A stretch of 64,000 nucleotides of DNA from NCBI GenBank assembly GCA_003013855.2, contig ML058447.1, positions 4,712,001 to 4,776,000 on the forward strand. The letters run 5' to 3'. A program made the translations under genes and the position numbers. The stretch's first letter is position 1, and every line of letters starts with the position of its first letter. Shown here piece after piece: positions 12,330 through 23,429 of the stretch. Under the pieces are notes generated by a model, which worked only from the letters and a program-made list of their open reading frames with translations, was not told where the DNA came from and made no database searches. This DNA is from Liriodendron chinense (Eukaryota; Streptophyta; Magnoliopsida; Magnoliales; Magnoliaceae).

Positions 12330-12560
12330 CCTAATTGGTTATCTAACCATCGGATTAATAGACATTTATTGGACAGTTAAAAATGAAAGATACTCAATGG
12401 TCATATTTCAATAAATAAGTGTCCATATCAGGGGTTAGAATTGTTCAACCAATTTAATTTTGCAACTATGGCTTATCAACAGTAGGTTCTACAATTTAGT
12501 TGGTTTAATTTAAGAAAGGTATGCCACGTGTACACTTACTGAAGTCCTGTATATCAAGCG
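12330..12560 (+). repeat. Dispersed repeat of unknown class, copy 1
   Basis: Diagnostic phrases in order: ACATTTATTGGACAGTTAAA, TTGTTCAACCAATTTAATTT, ACAATTTAGTTGGTTTAATT, ATGCCACGTGTACACTTACT and CCTGTATATCAAGCG. The same order, with substitutions, occurs at 21490-21730 (same strand) and inverted at 13150-13340, 33605-33770, 34320-34500 and 46570-46780. There is no coding capacity, no clear terminal repeat and no poly-A end. Confidence 0.7.
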
Positions 12561-13149
12561 TCATGGGCCGCTTGAGTATCATATAACTCTCTTAATCTTA
12601 ATTAAGGATGGAAACTTTTGGAAGGAAAAAGCTCGTGTAATATGACTTACGATGGGACAAAATAAGACAAGTGGGTCATCGGATTATTCGCTCGAGGATT
12701 CTTACACATGTCCTAATCTAGCATTTGTGCTAGATCTGAACCGTTTATCAATGTTCTTCCAATGTGAATATTATCATGCTCAAAATTCAGTTTTTTTTCG
12801 CTTGTCAGTAAGGACTCTCAAATACGTTGATTGTAAACTGTTGGTCATTTTTTAACCATCGATTCTTCTCAGATTTGCATGGAATATTCGATGGGTGGAT
12901 TGGATATTTATAAACAGGGCATGATCATTGTAGGAACGTCTTGATGAATGGCTGGGATCTCATGCACACTTCCAAAATGGACATGCGTGTCACCTTCGAT
13001 CCATACTCGTGCAAATCTCTTGCCTTTGGTACGATGGACTAGCCAATGAGAGTAGCTCACTCTCAAACATCGCCTTCGTAGGAAAGGCACCCAAATCATT
13101 TATTTATACGATACTCAGGAACCGCATGGCGCTTCATACGCAGGGATCC

Positions 13150-13340
13150 CAGAAATTATATACTCGACATAGATTAATTCAAATTAAGCCGATTAACTTG
13201 TTGAGCCCACTGTTGTTAATTTGCAGTCCCAAAATGAGATTGGTTGAACAATCCTAGCCTTTGATCCGTGGACACTTGTTCGTTGAAAATAGTTCATTGG
13301 ATGCTTTCATTTTTGTACCGTCTAATAAATGTCCACCAAT
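13150..13340 (-). repeat. Dispersed repeat of unknown class, inverted copy
   Basis: It contains ATTAATTCAAATTAAGCCG, GAGATTGGTTGAACAATCCT and TCTAATAAATGTCCACCAAT, the complement of the 12330 copy in matching order. The foldback element at 13348 abuts its end. Confidence 0.65.
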
Positions 13341-13347
13341 CGTACGG

Positions 13348-13861
13348 GGGAGCGGATTAGGTGCGGCCGAGGCCTTACCCAACACCGTGCGTCCCTGACT
13401 GTAGGGCCCACCACGATGTATGTATTGTATATCTACACCGTCCATCCTTTTTCACATATCATTTTAGATTATGATTCAAAACATGAAGCAGATTAAATTC
13501 TCAGGTGGATCACACCTAGTCAAAAAGTGGTGATTGACCATTAATAACTCCTCGTGGGCTAGAAAAATTTCGGATCAAGCTGTTTTTTCCCCTGTCTTTA
13601 TCTAGTTTTTTATGAACTTATCCACAAGTTGGATGGAAAACAAACATTACGGTGGGCAGTACAGTAGGTGATCTCTAGGAAGTTTTTAACGGTGGCCATT
13701 CAATCGCCACTCTTTCCTATTGTATGGTCCACCTGAGATTTGTATCTGCTTCATTTTTAGGCTCATGCCCTAATATGATCTGTAAATACGGATGGACGGC
13801 GTGGGTCTACAATACATACATTAAGGTGGGCTCCACGGTCAGGGCTGTACCTTATCTCGAC
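13348..13861. mobile_element. Foldback MITE, GGATTAGGTG family, about 510 bp
   Basis: The left end GGGAGCGGATTAGGTGCGG is intact. The right end has drifted (ACCTTATCTCGACT for the expected complement), but the inner arms pair well: GTCCATCC near 13440 against GGATGGACGGCGTGG near 13790, and GGGCCCACCACGATGTATG against its counterpart near 13815. Relative to the 5783 copy it has an extra block, GAGGCCTTACCCAACACCG. No convincing target duplication remains. Confidence 0.65.
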
Positions 13862-14178
13862 TGAGGCCCGTAATTTGAGCAGTTTCTTTGAATTACATGA
13901 ATGTCATTGATGCAATTCTTAAATAATTTCTGAGTGCCTGCGTATTATCCATCGCCCTCCGCCTGAGTATCAATATTTTTCTCATATCCTAAAGCTGAGG
14001 TCGCTGGTTTGGATTTTTCCATTTTATTGTGGAAAAAAAAGAAGGCTTGGAATTCGTATCGTAAGCCATAAACAACAAAGCCAAAAATTGTGTGCGGTTG
14101 GTGATACACACAGAAAGTTTGCGCGGATATCCTTCTCCTTCGTAGATTCATGAATAAGAATCTTGAAGCAGATTTCGT

Positions 14179-14634
14179 CCTGCCACTGCCTGGACCTGTG
14201 GGGTCCACCTTGATTATGAGTTTTATCCACGCCGTCCATCCAAAATTTCAGATCATTTTAGGAAATAATCTAAAAAATGAGGCATATCGAAGGCTCAAGT
14301 AGAGCACACAGTTGGGATTGAACACCGACCATTAAAAACATCTTGTGATCCGTGGAAGTTTCGATCAAGCTGATATTTCTGTTTTTCCTTCATCCAGGTC
14401 TATGTTATTATGAACAGGTTGGATGGAAAGGAAAATAAAAATCATAGGTCTATGTGATCTTATGAACAGGTTGGCGTTATTATTACCTCTGCTTGCTGTG
14501 GTGTGGTGCACTTGACCATTGGATCTTTCTCAGTTTTTGGTCTTACGCCATAAAATTATCGGGAAAAGTGGATGGACGGCATGGATAAAATCCAAACATC
14601 ATGGTGGGCCCCACATAGCTTCTGTCCAGGCAGG
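14179..14634. mobile_element. Foldback element related to the GGATTAGGTG family
   Basis: Left CCTGCCACTGCCTGGACC and right GTCCAGGCAGG are inverted, and the arms pair through GGGGTCCACC/GGTGGGCCCCAC and CACGCCGTCCATCC/GGATGGACGGCATGG. The spacer holds the usual family phrases (CCATTAAAAA, TTCATCCAGGTCTATG) and a small internal duplication of TATGAACAGGTTGG at about 14409 and 14461. The outermost tips differ from GGATTAGGTG copies, so it may be a subfamily. Confidence 0.6.
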
Positions 14635-16614
14635 ATCTAATCTGCTTTCTCATATGAATCTGCCACCTGTCTTTGAACTGTTGGTGATAACGTGCACGCC
14701 AATTCTCCGTTCTACTTTGGCGCACTGATTAGTGATGTTGTTTTTAGAAATGGCAAGACAAGAGGTACTACTGTACTGTACTCTGGAAGAGTATGTCCAA
14801 CCATATACTTACACGCAGGACTGCAAGCATGGAATATCTGTGCCTGAATCCAAACCGTCCAAATCATGGATCCGATTACCTATGGCGTATATTAAAATGA
14901 GGAAATTGACTTTTACTCGACAATGCTAACTGTTTGATGGACGGACATTTTCTTGCTGAATTTCAACCTTTGATTAGTTCCTTTCTAACCATTCTTTTAT
15001 AGCCAAGAAATAATGGCGAAGGTGGTCTGTCCTGAAGCTAATGTTAGGTCCATCTACATTTTGGCCCAAAAGACTCCGTCAGATTATGGTGTAATTCATT
15101 AGGTAGGAAACTCTCTCTTTATCAGGACCTTTCATTTGGTGGCCCACATCGTGGATGAACCATATCCAAAATGATTTCAACATCTGTGGGGCCCACTAGA
15201 GGTTGCGTGCAGGTTAGCCAATCACGAACATCAATTAACAACAGAACAAAATTATAGTAATTATTAGGGGGAATGGATGATCGGATTGCACTCATTATTT
15301 CCATAATATTCGGCAGGATCACATGCAACCGGTTGGACGCTCTAACCCACTTTGTTATTTTGGGAAATATTTTATACTCTGGCAGGGGTGATGCATGATA
15401 CGCATGCACTCAGAAATTAAGTCTAAATTGCATACGTGGCATGCTAGCAATTCAAATTGAACTAAATGGTTTTCAGTTTAAACTAAAAAAAAAAAAAAAA
15501 AGAGATTAGAGGAAAAAAATGGAACATTTCAAAGAAATAGGTTGCAACATACAACCAGGTGTAGGTGATCAATCCTCCATGTATATTCAATGAACGGACC
15601 TACCTAAAAAAATGCCACTTGCATATAACAGTAGGCCCACCATGAAAATCACCTGGCACAAAAATCAGGGCGGTCCACTCATTGGACCATTGGGATTGAT
15701 AGAGAACGTTGGTCAGGCTCCACAAATTAATGAGTTTGCATGGCCTACATAATGAGTGGATCAACTTCATTTTGGAGATGAGGGATGTTAATGGCGGGGC
15801 CTACAGCCTACCGTTTGCATGATATGCATGCCATGCACAAGTGGCATGTGAGTGGAATACGTACATCTTATCTTAGATGCCAGGGTGTTTTGTGCGCAAT
15901 ACATTCAACCCTGTCGAAGTATAGCCCTACATTAGAGAAACACCACGTGCAAATTCGGACGATTTCTTTAGGTGGGCCATGCGACTACATTGAATTCGTC
16001 AACACGGCTATTTAAACCGTCTTTTGTTTTTTACTGAGGTTTGCCCTAGCCCCGGCCCTGATCCCTGGTCCCTTGAGACCTGGCCCTAATTGGGCTAAGA
16101 AGGCCCCGGCCTGTGTTGGCATGATTTTTTGTACAAGATGATCTAAATGGTGGGGCCTACCGTTTGAATGGAGTGGATATCATAGACAAAGTCGCATGGT
16201 GGCGGGAAAAAAGATGACCATCTATCTGATGGGCCTGTCTAAAATTGCCTTGGCTACTTGGTTGCATTTGATCAATCTATCTTCAAGTAAAATAACATTT
16301 TAGGCCAACAGGCTGGCCGAGCCATTCATCATTGGCCAATGTTACTTTAATATCATGAGAAAGTGTTTGGTGCAAGAAACTATCAAAACTAATCATAGTT
16401 AGATGTGGTATGCTTATGTGAGATTTAATGGTTATTTAAGGACCCACTGTGGATTTTGGTGTAGTGTAATCCTAGCCGTTCAATGGCCTTTTTTTAGGGT
16501 CATAATTGAGTGAGTAGGGAAACAGCATCGACCAAATCGGGTGGTCGATCGGAATGGTCTGGACAAGTACAGGCAACTAAAGCAGTTCAAGTCACCATTG
16601 AAACCAGTTATTTA
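14635..16614. other. Non-coding stretch with repeat fragments
   Basis: No gene is supported. Fragments of the dispersed repeat occur near 14930-15010 and 15360-15480 (GCATGCACTCAGAAATTAAG, ACGTGGCATGCTAGCAATTC). A poly-A run lies at 15486-15501. Open frames here run across repeat phrases and lack recognisable domains. Confidence 0.5.
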
Positions 16615-17502
16615 GGGGGCGTTTGGATCATAAATTACTTAAGCTACTTATGCCATAATAGCTGTATCTCAGTTTCTATCTATTAAGTAGATAAATAAGT
16701 TTTGGTAAACAACATACTTATCAGCCTAAAAGCTGAAAAGCATGTTTGGCTTCCAACAATATCAAAAGTAATGTGGATCATCCACCTGTGAGGCCCCTAT
16801 TATTACTTGCCCATCATGGGGAGCCCAACTTTAACGTGGGCTATCCATCATGTGTGTCCCACCTTCAATGTGGGTTGCCCATCATGTGGGGCTCGCATTG
16901 GATGTGGGTCATTCATCATTAAGGGCCGACCTTTGATGTGGACAACCCATATATGGGCCCACCTTAATATGGGTCATCCATTATGTGCGGTCCAACGTCA
17001 ATGTACACTGCCTATCATGTGGAGCCCACCTTTGATGCGGATCATCCATAATGTAGGCCCCACCTTTGAAGTGGGTCGTCCATCATATTAGCCTGCTTTG
17101 GATGTTGGCCTTTTATCATTATGGGTCGACTTTTGATGTGGACCATCCATATGTGGTCCCACATTAATATGGGGTCGTCCATCATGTGGGGCCCACATTT
17201 TATATGAACCATCCATTGTGTGAGCCCCACCTCTAATGTAGACAGTCTACTATGTGAGGCCTCCTTTGATATGTGCTATGAGAAAGAGCCTCTTTGGACA
17301 TGAACCATAAGAGAGAGAAAAGTACAAAAGTCATCAGCTAAAAAGCTAAAAGAATTTTACTTATTAAGATAATGATGATTATAAATAAGGTAATAAGTTG
17401 CTTTTATAATGATACTGACCAAATTAACTTAAGTGAAAAAAGTAACTTAATTACTCAACATAAGCTAAAAAGCTGCTTATTTGGTGGGATCTAAACAACC
17501 CC
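16615..17502. mobile_element. Non-autonomous DNA element carrying a minisatellite
   Basis: The left end GGGGGCGTTTGGATC and right end GATCTAAACAACCCC are imperfect inverted copies, and inner phrases CTTAAGCTACTTATG and CATAAGCTAAAAAGCTGC also oppose each other. GGGCGTTTGGAT-type tips are common on plant hAT-like and related MITEs. No matching target duplication was identified, so superfamily and exact ends are uncertain. The centre is filled by the 34-bp repeat array at 16811-17278. Confidence 0.55.
16811..17278. repeat. Minisatellite, about 14 units of ~34 bp
   Basis: Units follow the pattern CCATCATGTGGGGCCCACCT then TTGATGTGGATCAT, 31-36 bases each, with substitutions in every unit. About fourteen units can be counted by eye. 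Several contain the palindrome GTGGGGCCCAC or a near relative. The array makes open frames on both strands (for example around 16807-17091 plus), but these only reflect the repeat length and are not genes. Confidence 0.85.
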
Positions 17503-17745
17503 TTAGCTTCCAATTCTTAATGCTTCTAGTGTCTTGAATGCATCAAATTTGAGGCGAAAATTATCCCAATCGTCCCTAAAACTGCTTCTAGGTCTTCGTC
17601 AAGTTTTTAAATATTGTTTTTTATTTTTATTTTTTATTATGTCAGTGAAATGTTATTTCATGTGTGAGTGTAATTTTTTGTAAGAGAATCGTTTTTGCAA
17701 TTAATTATCACTTTCATTCTTTAATGGACCACTTTTCAATCTGAC

Positions 17746-17924
17746 TTTTTTTTGTTAGTCATGCAACCCACCCACCCTATTAGCCGCACAGTGCACCCAC
17801 ATAGCTAGTCACACAATGCACCCACTCACCGGTGGGGTTAATGTGTCTCCTTAGTGTTTTGAACCTGAGAGACCCTGCTATTGAAACGCTTGGGCGTCTT
17901 CTAGCTGAGCTAGCAGGTGTGACA
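17746..17924 (-). mobile_element. tRNA-derived SINE, copy A
   Basis: It is flanked by CACTTTTCAATCTGAC (17730-17745) and CACTTTTCAATGTGAC (17925-17940), a 16-bp target duplication with one mismatch. On the minus strand it begins near TGTCACACCTGC, has an A-box-like TAGCTCAGCTAGAAG and a B-box-like GGTTCAAAAC, then three roughly 26-base units (GTGGGTGCATTGTGTGACTA and variants), and ends in an A tail (T run at 17746-17753). This structure is that of an RNA-polymerase-III SINE. It is non-coding. Confidence 0.85.
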
Positions 17925-18297
17925 CACTTTTCAATGTGACTTACTTTTCTATTACTAGTGACTACTTGTGAAACTTCCTTAGCCCAAATTTGAAGCCCAC
18001 CCATTTACCCGGTGAGCCACACATGCTCCAAGAGAGTCCGACAATAGAAGAGTAAAGATATTTCAATGTGATACATGAAGTTTTATCTATTTAAATTGGG
18101 ATTTCCCCCCCTTTAAATGACCCAAATAGAAAGAATATTTTGACTCTTCAATCCCTTTAATTACGCAAAGGTTATGACAACCGTCCATTGAAAAAGTAAA
18201 AGAACCAAATTTCAAATGGTTGAAATACTACATGCGGGGAGAGACTCGATACTATTTGTTGTCTCTATGTCGTACAAGTTGAGACTTGTCATATAAT

Positions 18298-18911
18298 GGC
18301 CCGTTTGGCACCATGGATTTGAGGAGAAGTGGATTCCATGATCATCAATTCCAATTCTTATCAATTCCAGATTTTCTGTTTGGCAACCAAGATTTGGAGA
18401 GAGATCAAACATGAAGGAATGGACGGTGTAAATTTTAATCCCACCATATGCCCACCATATTAGCCTTGATTTTTAAATCCATGTCATTCATCCATTTTTA
18501 CAGATCATTTTATGCTAAGATCCAAAAAATAAAGCAAATCCACACGTAAAGTGGACCATAAAACAAGAAAAAATGGAGAGTGAGACCTTTATGATACACA
18601 AAAGTTTTGGATTAAACTGAAATTTGTGTGGTCCCTTCATCCAGGTCTTTGTGACCTTATCAACAAGTTGGATGGAAAACATACATCATGTTGGGTCCCA
18701 CAGTTATGGACATATTACGGTGAGTCCCACGTTGGGAAGGATTTCTCCTCAAATCCCACCTTTTTTTGTGGATTTGAAAAAGGCCAAAAGTGACTTTTTG
18801 AGTTCTCCTGAATTCCTCTCAAATCCACTTCTCATGAAATCCATGGTGCCAAACAGAATAAAGCAATCAGTTTCTCCTCCTTTCTCCTCAAATCCATGGT
18901 CCCAAACAGGC
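18298..18911. mobile_element. MITE-like element with GTTTGGCACCATGGATTTGAG ends, carrying a foldback fragment
   Basis: Left GGCCCGTTTGGCACCATGGA and right CCATGGTCCCAAACAGGC are inverted, continuing inward as TTTGAGGAGAA/TTCTCCTCAAA. A second, partial right end lies at about 18836-18857 (AAATCCATGGTGCCAAACAG), suggesting duplication of the terminus. The middle (about 18425-18760) is a member of the GGATTAGG-type foldback family with the usual spacer phrases. The target duplication could not be fixed, so superfamily is open. Confidence 0.65.
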
Positions 18912-19072
18912 AATAAACGATTTCAATGATGGAAAATATCCAGATTTATAAGCATGAGTCCCCACATATTACATCGCAATATTTTGGCCTGTATTCAAGC
19001 AAAGCTCAAATATGAAAACCAACAGTCCACTCACTCGAGGAAAGTCAGCCTGGCTGGCTGGCTTTCAAAACA

Positions 19073-19572
19073 GGGAGTGGATTAGGTGGGGCCCACTGTG
19101 ATGTATGTGATTACATCCATGCTGTCCATCCTTATTAAAAGCTCATTTTAGGGCATTATCCAAAAGATGAAGCAGTTCCAAGTTTCAGATGGACCATAGT
19201 ACAGGAAACAGTGGTGGTTGACCATTAAAAACTTCTTGTTGGCCAGAAAAGCTTTGGATCAAGATGATATTTGTGTGGTCTCTTCATCTAGGTGTTCTTG
19301 ACCTTATTAACAGGTTGGATGGCTAATAAACTATCAGGTGGAAACCATGAAATTTTTAATGGTGGGGATTCAATCACAACTGTTTCCTCTGGTGCGGTCT
19401 ATGTAAGATTTGAGTCAGCTCCATTTTTGGTATCATGCCCTAAAATGATCTTTCAAAATAGTTGTACAGTGTGGATTTAAGGAACATGCATCACTATGAG
19501 CTCCACAGTCAGGGGTCCCACCCACCTTGGGACCCACCTTGGGGGATCCGGGGTCTCACCTAATCCGCTCCC
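19073..19572. mobile_element. Foldback MITE, GGATTAGGTG family, with 9-bp target duplication
   Basis: It starts GGGAGTGGATTAGGTGGGGC and ends CACCTAATCCGCTCCC, a 16-base inverted repeat with one mismatch. Flanks TTCAAAACA (19064-19072) and TTCAAAATA (19573-19581) agree at 8 of 9 bases, as expected for Mutator-type insertion. Near the right end CCCACCTTGG is duplicated. The interior shows the family phrases on aiding hairpin formation: GTCCATCC against its complement and the CATCTAGGTG/CTTATTAACAGGTTGG spacer. Confidence 0.8.
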
Positions 19573-19826
19573 TTCAAAATAGGGCACATGCACTTAAGGG
19601 GCCCTTTGCCACATTAGCTAGTGTGTGGGTTGTTTGTGTGCATGGTTTTGAAAATGCTGACTCGGCCGGTCCTGAGTTGAGTCAGCCAGAGTGGGCTTAG
19701 TCACTCATCTAGTCAATGCTTACTCTTTCTGCGAAACTGGATTAATTGGACTCAAGTGAGTCTGAATTCACTCGGATGAGTGGCATCCGACTCAGACAAC
19801 TCCTCGTGTGGTTATTGAAGATGGGG

Positions 19827-20016
19827 GTTCGAAGCCTTGCCTCGTTGGTAGACTCCGTGGAGTTTCAACAGGAGGTTTTGGTTTCAAAACCCATCAGTGG
19901 TGAAAATCCATGCTGCTGACAGCACTAGTGGGTGAATTGCATGATCGACAAGGTGGGTGTGTTGCGCGATTAACTAGGTGGATACGTTGCATGACTGACA
20001 AAAAAAAAATAAAAAT
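19827..20016 (+). mobile_element. tRNA-derived SINE, copy B (same family as 17746-17924)
   Basis: Target duplications TTGAAGATGGGG lie at 19815-19826 and 20017-20028, identical over 12 bases. Inside are an A-box-like CTCGTTGGTAGACTCC, a B-box-like GGTTTCAAAACCC, three roughly 26-base units (GTGGGTGAATTGCATGATCG, GTGGGTGTGTTGCGCGATTA, GTGGATACGTTGCATGACTG) and an A-rich tail at 20000-20015. The 3' unit ending TGCATGACTGACAAAA matches the 3' end of copy A. Confidence 0.85.
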
Positions 20017-20028
20017 TTGAAGATGGGG

Positions 20029-21136
20029 CTGCGCCACATTGGCTGGTAGAGGTCATTTTCGTGTTGCTGCTGAAGATGGGGAATCTGGAATTGGCATTCA
20101 TTTCTTCTTTTTTAAAGAATTTTTTCTTCGTCTGAAGATAAAATGGCAATAAATATGAATATTTTACAAGTGGGCAATGTACACTAATCCGTACAGATTA
20201 TGTGGACCGTCTGTTTGCAGGGAACAAATCCAAGTCTTAAGGCCATGGACCATCAGGTTAACGGTGTGGATCACCAAAGCATGGAAACAAGAACCCAGGA
20301 TTAGACAGTACAAATTCATTGTAGATAATTTAATTAGGCAAGAACGAGATTGAAACAATACCAAGGGCTAGGATTATTCTTTCAAAAAACACAAAAAAAG
20401 GCCAAAAGGCAAATTTAAATCACTCCAAGGAGGTTGTCTCATCCTTTCAAGTGTCCTTTTCAATTTTTATTGCGGTTTCAATCACGATAGAGAAGGCATG
20501 AGCTAACGTGGAGACATCTCTCTCTCCTCACACCGACCACTTAATGGCATGTATCATATGAAGAGGTTTTATACAATACATCTTGATGTATTCCTTGCAC
20601 TTGGTGTCATCTTACAATGATCCGAACCATTTATATGATGGGCCTCATCATGGATCGCAAGTATCTCTGAATGGAGATAATCCATAATCAAAGGAAGGTT
20701 TGAATTACTCCAATCTAAGATGCATCTCCCATCCATTGTGGCCTATGGAATAAACGGTTGGATCATGAAAAAATGATGCTAGATCCAATAGCTACAGTAC
20801 AGAGCTAAATACCAAAAGGGTGGACGTGCCGATGTATTGTAGCAAACCCGACATGAAACCACCAATTGTCTTTTTTAATCTACATGCCTTGACTAGAGTT
20901 TGATACTCAACAAACGTTTGTAGAAAAAAGCAATCTTATCCACATGTGTGTAAAGATTACATACGTGTAAATGTTATTCAACTCTCTTTGTGGGATTCAG
21001 TGTGTTGTGTGTATGCCATCTTAGCCGTACATCAAATGAGTTCCACCATTGATGATATGATTCTTCAAAAATCAGATCTATACAATCATTAGGTGGGCCA
21101 TGCCATAAAAAAACATTAGCCTTCCACAAAAAAAAT
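20029..21136. other. Intergenic stretch, no gene recognised
   Basis: Non-coding DNA with isolated repeat phrases. No domain, RNA gene or bounded mobile element was found. Confidence 0.5.
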
Positions 21137-21248
21137 AATAATAATACATATATAATTTAAATTCACGTGGTTGCCACATAATGGTTATAAAAAATAATAA
21201 TACATATATAATTTAAATTCACGTCGTTGCCACATAATGGTTATATCA
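21137..21248. repeat. Tandem duplication, 2 x 56 bp
   Basis: The unit with TACATATATAATTTAAATTC, then ACGTGGTTGCCACATAATGG, occurs twice in a row 56 bases apart. The visible difference is ACGTGG versus ACGTCG. It looks recent. Confidence 0.9.
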
Positions 21249-21489
21249 TCTTTATGTTGTGGTGTTCCAATTTCTTGGTAGGGTGGGACCAGGTTGGAAT
21301 ATGTACACAAATCATAGTGGGGCCCACAAGGAGAGTTGTAGGAGAAGCTGTTTGAACAAACATTGCTGAGGATCCGGCCTCAAATGACTAATGACCTAAG
21401 CATCAGATGATACATAGGATGATACACACGAACTTGGAAATTACTCAGGAAATTGCATATATGATAAAAAAAAAAAAAAAGTAATTTAA

Positions 21490-21730
21490 ATTAAACTGTC
21501 CACATATCAGGTTGGTGGACAACTGATCAAAGGTTAAAATGAAAAATATCAAATTTTCCTATTTCAATAAGCAAGCATCCTTAGAATCAAAGGTCAGGCT
21601 TGTTCAACCAATCTCATTGTAGACTGTGATTTTAGAGATAGTGAGCCCCACAATTTAGTTGGTTTAATTTAAGGTATAGCGTATGCCATGTGCATAATTT
21701 TGGAGTGCCTGTGTATCAAGCTTCAGGTTC
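21490..21730 (+). repeat. Dispersed repeat of unknown class, copy 2
   Basis: Same phrase order as 12330-12560: CTTGTTCAACCAATCTCATT, CACAATTTAGTTGGTTTAAT, ATGCCATGTGCATAATTTTG and GTGCCTGTGTATCAAGC. A second partial copy follows at about 21960-22150 (TTCATTGGACGGTTAAAACT, AGGATTGCTCGACGAATC). Open frames across 21690-22200 arise in this repeat. Confidence 0.65.
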
Positions 21731-22358
21731 TCCCGGAGTATTAAATGACTCCTGTAAAACCAAAACAGCTTTGGAATCTTTGAATTTTCAGCAGAAGCAA
21801 CTTTTTAATGGAGAAAGATTAACTTCTGGCGGACTAACGTATGCTACACGATGCACTTGTAAATTACATGGAAATTGCATGGTGGAATACAAAGAATTAT
21901 TGAACTGTCCAGATTGTGGGTTCCAGCGTAGATGTATTAAGAAGTAGAAGTTATGCTTGTTTGATTAACTCACTATCCGAATGGGTGGATATTCATTGGA
22001 CGGTTAAAACTAGAAATATCAAACGGTCCTATTTCAGAAAACAAGAGTCAGAAAATTGGAAGTTAGGATTGCTCGACGAATCTAATTTTGGGTTTAGCAA
22101 CATTCAAGGCCACAATCACGCATGGTGCATAGCCAGAGTATCAAGTTACTCCTTTTTTAATATGTGGGATAATTGCAAAGGCCAGCCTTCTAGCGGCTGA
22201 CAATTGTAATCACCTCCCCACCGTTTTTTTTTTTTCCTGATCTAACGGTCCTCATTCATCCACCAGAATTAGTTGCCTGTCTCGTTAGTACTCAAGGATA
22301 CAAAGGTACAAACCTATAGATTAGAACCTGTTCGAGTTATAAGGTCACCTCTCCATTG

Positions 22359-22473
22359 TTTTTTTTTATTTTTTCTTCACACTCTTACAAGCATACACAC
22401 CACATGGTACTTGAACCCATGATCTCGTGTTGAAAACCCCACAGGTCTACCATTGAGCCATGAGTAGTGACCC
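22359..22473 (-). mobile_element. tRNA-derived SINE-like element, second family
   Basis: On the minus strand: GGGTCACTACTCATGGCTCA with an A-box-like TGGCTCAATGGTAGA, then ATGGGTTCAAGTACC as B box, then a tail of A runs (T runs at 22359-22374). Spacing of the boxes fits a tRNA-derived promoter. No matching target duplication was found. A related copy lies at 35025-35149. Confidence 0.6.
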
Positions 22474-22499
22474 AAAAACAAGGGCTTACCATAGTGCAT

Positions 22500-22790
22500 G
22501 TCATTCATGAAGCTAGGTTAATGTAGTCACACCACCATGAAAATGAGAAACCCAAAAAATCATCTTTATCCTAACATCAGGTGGCCCACCATGTAATTTT
22601 GAATAACATTATAGTGGGCCCTAAGAAAGTTTCAAAGGTGACCATCATTATCACCGCTGCTTTGTGTGGTGTGGTTCACTTGAGCCTTGGATCTTCCTAA
22701 ATTTTTATCCCATTCCATTAAATGACACATCGAAATGGGTGGACGGTGTGGATGAAACTAATAAATCACGGTGGCCACTCGGAGCTCGAG
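22500..22790. mobile_element. Partial foldback element
   Basis: Family phrases are present (GTGTGGTTCACTTGAGCCTT, GGGTGGACGGTGTGGATG, and GTGGCCAC near the tip), but the outer left arm is missing or too diverged to align. The SINE-like element at 22359 lies just outside it. Confidence 0.45.
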
Positions 22791-22923
22791 TTGGACACAA
22801 GTGTTTTTTGTCATTTGGTGTAGATTACTTTTAGGGCATAGAGGCCGTTTGGATGGGGGAGAACTAGAGTCAATGTGAGTAGCGTTTGGTCAATTTTATA
22901 CCTCCACCATCTGTATAACAGTT

Positions 22924-22927
<4 letters not shown>

Positions 22928-22955
<28 letters not shown>

Positions 22956-22956
22956 T
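22928..22956. repeat. (CTCTCC)n microsatellite
   Basis: About five CTCCCT units in tandem, followed by CTATACATCC. It lies in a region starting GGCCGTTTGGATGGGGG near 22842, which may be another DNA-element end. Confidence 0.85.
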
Positions 22957-23429
22957 ATACATCCGTTCCTCTTCACGTGCGGTCGCACGTGCTATACCTT
23001 GCAATAACTCAAACCAGCGAGGAGGTGCTTACCAAACCAGAGGAGAGGTATTACAATCACCCCTTCTAATATCATGATTCACGATTCTGCCATTATCTTG
23101 TATGCAGACAGAGGAGCGCTCTGGTGTGGACAGATTGATTAAAATATTAGAAGCATGCATGCCAACGAAGTCTACTCATGTTAGATCAGACCCATTCATC
23201 AGGTCGGGCCCACCTTCAACATTCCATGGCACAAATATCAGTCCATTCCACTCAACGTACGAGTCACCACATGTCCGAGAAAAAAATCAGTGGTCTACAT
23301 TAATTGTACTAGTGTCACCCACCTGATAATCTGATGAATGGCGCAGATCTCGTAATAATAGGCCAGTTGCCACGTGTATCCAGTCTCCTCTCTTCAGCCT
23401 GTCCCTCGCGCGGATCACCACTCCATTTC

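Noticed and set aside
16807..17230. Open frames on both strands with Cys/His/Pro patterns
   Set aside because: They are translations of the 34-bp minisatellite; both strands stay open by chance of unit sequence.
16811..17278. Regular ~34-bp repeats as a possible CRISPR array
   Set aside because: Units are contiguous with no spacers, diverged, and lie in eukaryotic DNA.
17850..17920. Possible tRNA gene
   Set aside because: A and B boxes are present, but no cloverleaf stem pairing is convincing and the unit has SINE boundaries with target duplications.
21690..22200. Two open frames with several Cys, reminiscent of a zinc-binding protein
   Set aside because: They lie in copies of the dispersed repeat, and the Cys spacing fits no known finger.
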